64,000 bases of DNA, taken from Paramacrobiotus metropolitanus (Eukaryota > Tardigrada > Eutardigrada > Parachela > Macrobiotidae). A program made the position numbers and the translations under genes. Below, piece after piece: positions 10,669-19,287 of this stretch (position 1 is the stretch's first letter; every line of letters starts with the position of its first letter). The DNA is taken from positions 25,012 to 89,011 of the forward strand of contig NW_026570478.1 of NCBI RefSeq assembly GCF_019649055.1, written 5' to 3'. The notes below the pieces were generated by a model. It saw nothing but the letters and a program-made list of their open reading frames with translations, was not told the DNA's origin and did no database searches.

Positions 10669-12039
10669 CCGGAACATAAAACGGCCCGCTCAAGAAGCCT
10701 AGCGGAGGCTTTTTATAAAGGGAAGAAAGCAAAGAGTGAACCGGCAAAATCGAAAAAGAAAGGGAAGGAGGCCACTAAAATAGATGCACTGGCAATGGCT
10801 ACTTACACCGCACCAGACGGTGAGAGCGAGCTCGATTTCTCGGGAGACGAAGAGAAATTCGATGACCCTGATAATGACAACATGACCACAATAGATGAAA
10901 TCGTTGATGCGTACGACGGTGCTGAGAAAAATTTTACGCGGACAAGAACGGCACCGGTAACAGCGAAATTTAGAACGGGCCTGAAGAAGTATTTGAAAGA
11001 GAAACGCCGCAGTTTCACCAAACAGAAATTTGACGTAGTATTGGAATATGCGCGGAACGCGGGAAAACTCATTCAGAGACATCCGAACTTCGCTTATAGG
11101 GCCAAGCTCTTCAGACCAGCAAGTTCAGATAAGGCGCTGACAACTCCAAACGAGGACACCCAAATGCGAGTCGAAAGAGCAATCGCGGGGATGACAAGCC
11201 CGCTGGGATCTACGTGCCATAGGATCAGCCAATACATCAACGCTGTTTGGAATGACGGAAAAGGAGTGATAAAGGAACTTGACACGGCTACCGAACGCGT
11301 ATTACCGCGGATGATAAAACAGAATATCATTTCAACAACGAACGCACACAAAGGACTACCGATCCGATATACGCGAGTTGGTCTAATACCGCCAGAAAGG
11401 CAGACCTACTGTTATATGTCCGACAGCCAGGACATGGAAAAAGTTGTTGTTACGTTAAGTGGAGACCCCTCGACTTCTATACTGAATCAAATCGCACAGA
11501 AGACGGCCGAAGAGGAAGCCGCTCGGAAAAAGGCACAGACTTCGAGAAGGTCGAAAGTGAAAGGACCAATGGATGAGGAATCAGAAGAAAGTGATGACGA
11601 TACTATGACACAGACGCCCCTTGAACCGGCGAAGGATGACCAGCCTAAAGGTCAAGGAACAGCCGGAACTCAAACGAAAGGTCACGAGACTCCGCGAAAA
11701 GGGACGAAAGAAAAGGTCATGCTCCCAATGGGGAAAGCGGCGGCGGAAGCAGCAGCAGCTTCCGCGCGTCAGGTGTTTCAGAGGTCATTGTTCGTCCCAT
11801 TAAAGGACGTTTTCGAGAAGGAACGATCAAAGTCGGCGGGCGAACTGGGAGGTCATGTGACTCTACCGCAGGAAGAGAAAACAGTTGAACCGAAATCGGC
11901 TCAATCATCATCCGGGTCAGTAGGAAAGTTGACAATTGATGAGAAACGGACCCAAGAAACGGACCCAACGGACTCGGCAAAACCCCCCCAGAAAACGGAA
12001 CCAAAGAGACGACAGATTATTCACTCGGAGCACCGTTAG
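10669..12039 (+). pseudogene. Element A accessory gene X, continued: linker-histone-like winged-helix region
   Basis: The frame continues from the upstream part after a single TAA. An internal ATG is at 10795. After an acidic segment there is a helical stretch (FTKQKFDVVLEYARN) and then, at about 11160-11380, a segment whose spacing resembles the H15 winged helix of linker histones: VERAIAGM, GSTCHRISQYINAVW, ERVLPRMIKQNIIST and a basic wing. The rest is Lys/Glu/Ala-rich and probably disordered. The ORF ends at 12039, but the frame one base back is open from before 12003 and joins the next ORF, so a frameshift lies between, perhaps at the run of seven C near 11983. The fold call rests on pattern only. 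Confidence 0.5.
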
Positions 12040-12041
12040 AT

Positions 12042-12548
12042 GTGAATAATCGGACATGGAACGAAGTCCAAACTGCGCTACAGATTATTCGAGAAAAAGA
12101 AATGCTCGGTACGGATCTGAAAAGACAAGTCGCAGTAAACTCGAACGGAAGATCGTCACTAAACATGACTGAACGAGTCTTGAAACGGGCATATAAGGAA
12201 GAACGATTGGGATGTAAATATAACAAAGATAACAACAAGGTTATTTACTACCTCCCGAAACAGGGCCAGGAACGCACGCCCAGACTGAAAATGGAACTGG
12301 AGGCCTGGAAGATGGCCATTACAGATGTGGCTCTGGACGCCATTGGTGGTACCAACGGAGCGTCATGGGGCGACCTTTCAAATTTCATGGCTGTCCATTA
12401 TGAATTGGGAGAATTGAATATTGAAAACGATAAAGAATGGATCAAGAATGCCGTAGAAGCATTGATTGCAGATGAAGTGCTCCATATCAAACAGGACGGC
12501 CGAGTTGACTTCAAACCATATCAACCGCCGGCAAAGGAGTCTGAATGA
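12042..12548 (+). pseudogene. Element A accessory gene X, C-terminal part: two more winged-helix-like segments
   Basis: This is the C-terminal end of gene X. One segment (WNEVQTALQII, GTDLKRQVAV, MTERVLKRAYKEERLGC, KVIYYL) and a second (ITDVALDAIGG, GASWGDLSNFMAVHYE, WIKNAVEALIADEVLHI, GRVDFKPY) have the helix-helix-helix-hairpin layout of winged-helix domains. The second is the better match to H15. The first in-frame codon listed is GTG at 12042, and no good ATG fits, which supports this being the frameshifted continuation of the upstream ORF. It ends with TGA at 12546-12548. A DNA-binding role is inferred, not shown. Confidence 0.5.
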
Positions 12549-12906
12549 ATGGGACGCGTGTAATATGCAGCAAGTAATGAACCCTGCATATTACAGAAAA
12601 AGCATAAAATAGTTAAAAACGAAAGAGAAAAGTTTTACGGAAAATTAAGAGTGAAAAGGTCAACTCCAGAAGTAGCGACGATAAGACTAGCAGAAAAGGT
12701 CACAATAGTCAGATAGTGCTGATAACGTGAGAAAGGTCACCACGTTACAGTGATAGAATGGGCAAAAGGAGCTAGGAAAGTCTCAGCTCAGTAACGGAAT
12801 AGGCGTAAAAATGATAGAAAGCCTTGAAAGTCGATAGGAACGGAAAGGATTTACGCGGAAAGGTTATTATGTTGGATTGTTTTAATTGCAGATTCGAAAC
12901 GAAAAA
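12549..12906 (+). promoter_or_regulatory. Spacer between genes X and Y with three AAAGGTCA words and a splice acceptor
   Basis: No ORF is present. AAAGGTCA occurs near 12653, 12688 and 12731. A pyrimidine-rich tract and TTTTAATTGCAG end at 12891, 16 bp before the ATG of gene Y (12907). This looks like a 3' splice site that would give a spliced subgenomic mRNA for gene Y. Confidence 0.5.
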
Positions 12907-14142
12907 ATGGCACAAAAAGGTCAAGCCACTCCTAAAGGCTCAAGAACGGCATCAGAAATAGACAGATCTACGGGCTATAACCCAAAGTGTCCGGACTGTC
13001 TACGGAACAACAGAAAGGTCGACAAGAAATTCCCTTGCTACACATGCCTTCACAAGTTAGGTGATCCACATATCGTCTCACTTGTTTGGATCACGGAAGC
13101 CAAACGCGGGAACTTGGACGTTTTTCGAAACCTCATCAGTGCGAGGAATTATGGCAGCATCCCAGTAGATGAGCGAATGCTACTCGAGGATCGTTACCGG
13201 GAAGCGATCCAGAACAAAGAAAGCGGCTGGGATGAGACTTTGGAGCCGTTGAAAGGCCCCCAGACAGACGCATATCGAAAGAAGTTCGAGGCTGATCAGG
13301 AGAAGATGCGACTCCAGAAATTAGAAGATGAACTCCGTGCGAAGATTTATGCGGAGAACAAAAGAGCAAGCGAACAGGCCGCACGAGAGACGCTGTCCAG
13401 TTCGTCGAGTTCAGCTGTACCTACAGCCAGCCTTAATGAAGACGAAGTGCAGCTGATACGTCAGTCTCTCATCATTCAAATCGACACGTTAACGAATGAC
13501 CCGGCCGCTATGCCACAGGACTTATTCGACGCGCTGTTACGGGAAAAGCTAAGATTACAGAAAGGTTTTGCACCAGCGCCATACATAAAAAAGGCAGTCG
13601 AAGAACGTATGGAAGAGTTGCGCAAATCCCGTCAAACCGAAAGTAATGTCCTACAAGCGCTCAGAAGTTTTAAACGGGATGAAGGCTCTATACGACCTCG
13701 ATCGCCTCCGCATAGAGAAAGGTCACGCGGACATTCACGTGAACATGAGCGGACCTCTGAAAGACGAAGCGAAAGGTCACGCGAATACTCTCGTGAACGG
13801 ACACGGGATTAGCGTAGCGAAAGGTCACGCGAGCGTTCCCGCGACAGAGATTACCGTGGCGGAAGAGGATGGGTACGTCATGGAAATGAAATAACGGAGA
13901 CTAGCATTCAACGGAAAATTGATACAGCAAGGATTTTGACTGCAACAACAGGACGGGAAAAGCAACGGCGTGCGGAGGCATTCCGCACAGAGCCTGAAAA
14001 GGAAGGTCATCAGGTGCCGTTGGGAGTCCCATTCCGTAACCGCAATGTTCGAATGTCAACACCTGAAAGGTCATGGGACAAGAGACGCGAACGTACGCGG
14101 AACCGAACGCCAGACCCACAGGATAAAAGATGGCAGGAGAGC
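12907..14142 (+). pseudogene. Element A accessory gene Y, N-terminal part: CxxC zinc-binding segment and Arg-Ser domain
   Basis: The ATG at 12907 follows the splice acceptor. The first 60 residues contain CPDC...PCYTC, a possible four-cysteine zinc site. A charged helical region (about 13230-13390), a Ser run and another helical segment (13440-13660) follow. From about 13700 the protein is Arg-Ser rich (RERSRGHSREHERTSERRSERSRE), like SR splicing proteins. One TAG interrupts the frame at 13810, and the same frame continues RS-rich to 14142. Many AAAGGTCAC words encode the ERS tripeptides here. A role in splicing the element's own RNA is an inference. Confidence 0.55.
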
Positions 14143-14698
14143 TAAGTACTATGCTAGCTTCGAATCCGGCGCAAGCAAAAGGTCATCGAGCGCGGAACGG
14201 GAAGATTCACCCCCAAAGCACCAGCGAATGGAGTCAACGGTCCATGTGGTGGATCCCATCATAAGTGCCGCTCAGACCAGTTCAGTTGTCGAAGCGTCTC
14301 AAGAAAATGTGACTCATCGACGAAATGTAATTCTCGACAGCGACCCTCAACCGGCTTCATCGGCGAGTAATGAACCGCCGCAGCGGGAACTTGAGGAACG
14401 ACGCGAACAAGAAGTTCAGCGTGAAGCGGACAGCCGTCGCGTCAATGAACGACGAACGATTTCCCGATTTAATAACCGACACCCCGACATAATTGATATG
14501 GAATATAATATGAACGATATCGACGAACAAACGGTGGAAATTTGTCGATACTTCGGCATCGAGAATGATTCGGTCGAAGCTAATAAAATTGGCACAAATT
14601 TGAATCAGCTGCACCAATTTTTACTCGATTCTGGGTACGCGAGAGAGATTAAGAGGGGAGTGGAAGAAGGAACTTTCCGTCGGTTACATTCCTCGTGA
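14143..14698 (+). pseudogene. Element A accessory gene Y, middle part
   Basis: A frame change near 14145-14160 joins the RS-rich part to this reading, which starts in sense around ASFESGASKRSSSAERE. It contains a charged stretch (RELEERREQEVQREADSRR), then a helical segment with QTVEICRYFGIEND and TNLNQLHQFLLDSGY. It ends with TGA at 14696. No known family is recognised. Confidence 0.45.
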
Positions 14699-15613
14699 CT
14701 CTGCGCGAGATTGTTATCTCCCCATCCGACGAAATGGTTTACACAGTTTGGTGGACTTGAGCTTATTAGACGTGCCATTGGACACGACTGACCCTGTCGG
14801 GATGACACAATTCTATCACACAGACTATGATGAACGACAGGAATATGTGGCTCAGTTCGTTTTACGGCATGTGAATCCGGCCTTCTAGTTGCTTGCAGAG
14901 CATCGATCGGATTACAGGTGGATCCGAAAGACTATGCCGCAAAAAGGATGGGGCAAAAGGTCTTTGCTGCGAGACTGGCGCATTATAAGACACAGAACCA
15001 GTTGGTGTCTAATACAATGAAGGACGATATCCCGCCATTTTTCCGACCTCATGTCATTAAGTTGGGAGAGCCTATGGAACATGTTGGAATAGCCCACACG
15101 GCTTGGAAGGCGTTAAAGAAGTGTGGGACACGAATGGAAAAGGGTAACCTTACACGGCGCCATGCCTCCCAAGTGGAAGAGCGAATTAACCGGATTAAAG
15201 ATACCATGGGAAGCGACTATGTGGAACCAGTGGACGGAGTAGACGTCTACGTTAACGAATTTCTGGTCAACAAAGGCGACCGACGCCCAGAACGCGCTCC
15301 TAACCAAATAGGACGACGCGGCTTGCGAAACCAGCAGCTTCGCGAAAATCTCGCCGATGTACAGCGTCGGTAAGCGGATGACCCTAATAACCGAAGACTG
15401 CGGTTGGAAGAAAATGACGCACGCCATCGAGTCGAGGCGGTTAGACGCAGTCGCCAAGGGAAAGGTCGTGGTCAGCGTGCAGTTGACCCAGAAAAGGTCA
15501 TGGCAGTTGATTCAACGGAACCAGTTGACCGTACGTCCGACCGTAATCAACCGGAAAGTACCAAGAAGCGCCCGCCGAAAGACGGCGAGGAGGATTCAAA
15601 TGAAATGGAATAG
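14699..15613 (+). pseudogene. Element A accessory gene Y, C-terminal part
   Basis: A decayed reading (about 14700-14890, SLLDVPLDTTDPVG, FVLRHVNPAF) changes frame into 14918-15373, a predicted helical and basic segment (RMGQKVFAARLAHYKTQN, TRRHASQVEERINRIKDTMG). After one TAA at 15371 the same frame continues as a basic disordered tail to 15613. I infer at least two breaks. Neighbouring spacing and the shared AAAGGTCA words (about 15490) make it part of gene Y. The function is unknown. Confidence 0.4.
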
Positions 15614-15786
15614 TGTTGATCGTTAGGATCACACTATTAAAAGGACGTCTACGGCATTTGTCGGTGCGTCACAAAAATGAAACATGGTGTTGTATATGAG
15701 GGCGACATGACATATTATTATAAACTGTATTCGTGTATTTGTTGTTTTCAGCGTTTATGGCACAGAACCGCAAAGGATAAAGAAAT
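15614..15786 (+). promoter_or_regulatory. Spacer with a splice acceptor
   Basis: A T-rich tract and TTTGTTGTTTTCAG end at 15751, a good 3' splice-site consensus. No long ORF follows. Spliced RNAs ending downstream would carry the 190 bp repeats in their 3' part. Confidence 0.35.
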
Positions 15787-16265
15787 CATGTGGAGTAGCG
15801 ATGGGGGTTAAAATTGATTCGGTCTACAAAGCCGGCCCCAAGGGAGTAGTTACGGCAGTTAGCCGGCTCTCCTCTTTAAGCGACTCAATGTTACAAATCG
15901 GCAAGAGAGACTACGGTTATCAAGCCGGATCTCTTGAAGACGAAAGGGGGCCACAAGCGGCGAAAAAGAGAAAGACAACAGGTGGAAATATTAATGGGGT
16001 TGAATTTGATTCGGTCTATTAGCCGGCCCCATCGGAGATGCTACGGTAAACTATGCCGGCCATCTCTCTATACGATTCAGTGTCAAAACTTAACGAGAGA
16101 ACTAACGGTAATCAAGCCGGATCTCTCGTACGGAAGCTGGGCCACAAGCGGCGAACAAGAGTAAAAGATTTCATGTGGAAGCGTCATGGGGTAAATTTAA
16201 TGCGGTAGTTAGCCGGCCCCATCAGAGATGTTACGGTAAACTCTGCCGGCACTCTGGCCGCTCGA
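15787..16265 (+). repeat. About 190 bp tandem repeat, 2.4 diverged copies
   Basis: Units start near 15787, 15982 and 16172. Shared strings include TTGATTCGGTCTA, TAGCCGGCCCCATC, GCCGGATCTCT and GGGCCACAAGCGGCGA (15951, 16138 and again at 18026). Copies differ by many substitutions. The CCGGC blocks occur in both orientations, so local RNA pairing is possible. Confidence 0.75.
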
Positions 16266-16289
16266 GGCATATTGAAGTTGGATGTGCGA

Positions 16290-16800
16290 CGGAAAGGTCA
16301 ACTTGAAAGTTTTACCAGGGAGGCAAGCAAAGTGCTTGAAAGTCGGCAAAAATCGGCTAAGTTCCTCCATGACCTATAATGGAAATTTGAAGTGAAGATG
16401 GATGACCTTTGGAATCACTATTACCCAACAGAGTCATTGTATTGAACTTCAAGTCGCATGACCTTTTAGGACCATTAACCCAAAACGAGCCGCACATCTC
16501 AACGGATCATCTCAATAAAGGATGACCTTTACCAGGGTGGAAGCGAACTACGCTTGTCTTCATTGACGTCCCTCCATGACCTTTATGGATCTCATTTTTA
16601 AGTCGTACAATTGATACGCACCTTATTCCAAAGAATGAAGCAGTATTCTTAAGTCGTATTCGATACGCACCTGATTCTCAAGCGGATTGTGATGAAAGTC
16701 GCATTACGGATGCGCGAAATTGCTCAACGGAGCGGAATGGGCCAATGTGCGGAAAACGGTGGACAAAACCTGTGACCTTTACGAGTCAGAAATGGAGGAT
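16290..16800. promoter_or_regulatory. Non-coding cluster of AAAGGTCA/TGACCTTT words
   Basis: One AAAGGTCA (16296) and at least five ATGACCTTT or GTGACCTTT copies (about 16399, 16450, 16520, 16575, 16770) lie in 500 bp with no supported ORF. A second small repeat, GATACGCACCT, occurs twice near 16615 and 16665. This lies just upstream of the LTR-like region. Confidence 0.6.
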
Positions 16801-17780
16801 CCTTGTCTACATTTTGATTAATACTTTTGTTGATCTGTTTAACTGTTGATTTGATAATATTTTTATAATTGGATCTCTTTATTCACATCGTATTAAATGG
16901 AATTGTGCCTTATGGAATTGATGTGATATGATAAATGGAATAAGAGGATTTGATGTTTTTGAGCACGCACAGACACCGGCGACCGTCGTCTTTTCGTGGA
17001 TTCGGGAGTGTGTTGAGCCTCACAGGAGCTCGGCATCCCCCCAGAGGCATGTGAGACGAGGGCTCACTAGCGTTCACGCCTGTGGCGCTAGGCGCTACGC
17101 CATGGATTACGGTCTGTGTTGTGTCTCGCTTCTGATTGGTTGACGGCTATAGCCGTTCATTGTGGTCTGTTTTGTGGGCGCGGCATAGCACGTGCTGCAC
17201 AGTGTGGAATTGGCTCCACGTTTTACGATCGAGCTGCGCCGATCACTTGTTGATTTTCTGTGCTCCAGACTTTCAATATTATTAAAAGTCAGCTATGCGC
17301 GGTGCGACGTTTTGTGTTTCCGCATAGTTCGCTACACTTATCGCGTAGCTCACTCCACAGGATAGATCCCGTTTTCTGTCTCTGTCTCTGGATCCATTCT
17401 GGATCTAGCATTAGAGTCCGAAACGAAATCGATTCACTCAACTCATTAACGGCTATATGTGCCGGGTGTTCTACGGATCGTTTTATCGGACCGGATAAAG
17501 TACAGGTGATGTGAAAATGGATGTGATCTGCTGGTGTGCAGTTTTCCTTGTGAATCTTCCATTACAGAGAATAAGATGTTTTGAGCTGATATTTGAAGTG
17601 AGATTCTTCTTTGCCTTATTTTTGTTTTCCTTTCATAAGTACTTGCAGGGCGGATTTTTGTGTTTGATATGCCTTGCATTCTGTGATAATTAAGAAACTT
17701 CAATGATTATTTTTGAATTTTCCACGCCACTAGTGTTTGTGGTTTTATAAGACTGAATAAAATGCAAAAGCTGTTGTCCT
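16800..17780 (+). promoter_or_regulatory. Probable single LTR region of element A
   Basis: This is placed by analogy with elements B and C. An AT-rich stretch is followed by a GC-rich promoter-like part (inverted CCAAT, CTGATTGGTTG, near 17132; GC box-like GGGCGCGG near 17176) and an AATAAA signal at 17755-17760. Gag starts 1.5 kb downstream. No second copy lies elsewhere in the window, so LTR identity and limits are unproven. A spliceosomal acceptor-like CTGTGCTCCAG ends at 17268. Confidence 0.35.
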
Positions 17781-17872
17781 TTTCACCGAAGACGTTTTCA
17801 TAACATATGTTGTTACGCACACCACAAGCGGTACAACTCCATCGGAACGCGGATTTTCAGCTTTGGTTTTCG

Positions 17873-18023
17873 GTACAGTGTCTTCAGCGAAGACCTGTGC
17901 TGTTTCCTCAGCTGTGCAAGAGTACAAGAGTTCAGTCGTCAGTGTTCCTCGGTGTAGAGTCTTCAGCGAAGACCTACACTGGTGTCATTGATACTCGGCA
18001 AGGCTTCAGCGAAGCCTAAGCCG
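17873..18023 (+). ncRNA. Three consecutive stem-loops with covarying stems in the element A leader
   Basis: The hairpins are 17873-17900, 17952-17979 and 17996-18023. Each has an AGC loop on a 6 bp stem: GTCTTC/GAAGAC in the first two and GGCTTC/GAAGCC in the third, so one base pair changed on both sides. Outer stems differ in sequence but still pair: GTACAG/CTGTGC, GTGTAG/CTACAC and CGGC/GCCG. A one-base bulge separates the inner and outer stems in the first two. This is the pattern of a conserved RNA structure, such as a packaging or dimerisation signal between LTR and gag. It is an RNA element, not a gene. Confidence 0.6.
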
Positions 18024-18379
18024 TGGGCCACAAGCGGCGAAGCGCCAAAAGGGGCGCACGAAACAAGACCAGATCAGACTCCTCCAAACTGGAGTAGAGC
18101 ACTACTACTGTTGCTACGGCAGTCAGCCGGCACAGTAGCAGACCAAAAGCGTGCGGCACAACCGCTACGGAAAAGCGGCAACGCGGGAGCGGATAGTGGA
18201 GAAGAAATTGGATCATTTGGATCACTTCCTCGTGGGACGGACGGTCAACAGGTAGAAAACTGTTATTAATTACGGGATTGGCTAGTTGGTAAAAATGGTA
18301 ATTTCCATTGGTCCGTTCTGAGCTGAGCACAGACATAGGCGAAGTTTTGCGCACGGCACGCATGTCTGGCCGTTGACCG

Positions 18380-18400
18380 TGACGTCAGGCTGATATAAAA
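18380..18400 (+). promoter_or_regulatory. Internal promoter block: CRE and TATA box
   Basis: TGACGTCA at 18380-18387 is followed by TATAAAA at 18394-18400. CCAAT-type strings (ATTGGTC, ACCAATAGG) lie at about 18419, 18442 and 18480. Elements B and C have CRE sites and CCAAT/TATA strings at the matching place between LTR and gag, which suggests a second start site for gag-pol RNA. Confidence 0.5.
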
Positions 18401-18559
18401 TCTAAGTGGACTAACGCTATTGGTCAGTTATCTGAGTTGTGATTGGTCGAAAGTTGAACAGAGTAATTTGAATAAGCGGACCAATAGGAACGAAGTAAAC
18501 AACATAAATGAGGATTTTCCGTTGAACTTGAGCTGTAATGGGACATTTGAATTGAAACG

Positions 18560-19220
18560 AGATATTTGAGAAGGAAAGTGACCTTTTGAGTTAGAACAAA
18601 GGAAAAGTGACCTTTGATTGAACTGAGCTGGAAAGTGACCTCTTAACAGAAATTGAGCTGGAAAGTGACCTTTAAGTCGAAATTGAGCTGGAAAGTGACC
18701 TTTAAGTTGAAATTGAGCTGGAAAGTGACCTTTTAACAGCAATTGAGTTCGAAAGTGACCTTTTAACATCAATTGATTTCGAAAGTGACCTTTAAATAGA
18801 AACTGAGCTGGAAACTGACCTTTTGAGCAGAGTTGAGTTTGAAAGTGACCTTTAAGACCAAAACGTGACCTTTGACTTCAGAAAGTGACCTTTACCAAAA
18901 AGTTGGAAGTGAACAGTTTGACTGTTCTGAGTGACCTTTAAGATCTAAAAGTGACCAACAGTGACCTTTAACGAAGCGAAATTGACTTGCGTAAAAGCAC
19001 AGCGATATCAGCAGCTGTAGGAATTTGTCGTAAACGTGTTCCAAATTGTAAAAACGGTTTCGAAGTTTTGTCTGGAAAGTGACCTTTAGGGCAAATCTCT
19101 CGAACTTTTTATCGGAAAAGTGACCTTTAAACGGGACTTAGTCAAATTTTTTCAACCAAAAAGTGACCTTTAACAAGGACTTAGAAAGAATTTCGAAGTA
19201 CGAAGTGACCTTTAAAACAC
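18560..19220 (+). repeat. Array of GTGACCTTT words at about 30 bp spacing in the gag leader
   Basis: About 18 copies of GTGACCTTT lie in 660 bp. Between 18630 and 18850 the spacing is very regular at 30 bp, with a unit like ATTGAGCTGGAAAGTGACCT. Further copies are irregularly spaced down to 19213. The word is the reverse complement of the AAAGGTCAC that fills the coding regions. The minus-strand reading here (repeats of LKGHFPAQF) is a by-product of the 30 bp period. Confidence 0.9.
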
Positions 19221-19287
19221 TGAATAAACCATACAATAACCTGTGTGTGAGAACAATTGGCAGGAGCGTCCAAGTTATCCGATCAAC

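Noticed and set aside
12037-12044. Tightly coupled operon-like genes at TAG/GTG
   Set aside because: No ATG fits, and the frame of the second ORF is open upstream of the first stop, so a frameshift in one gene is the simpler reading.
16928-17143. Plus-strand ORF in the LTR-like region
   Set aside because: Short, no conserved motif, overlaps promoter-like sequence.
18428-18772. Minus-strand ORF with LKGHFPAQF repeats in the element A leader
   Set aside because: The 30 bp repeat forces a 10-residue period in any frame. There is no start context or known family, and gag is on the other strand.
18560-19220. CRISPR-like array
   Set aside because: The spaced repeats have no unique spacers, the unit itself is the whole 30 bp period, and the context is a eukaryotic retroelement leader.
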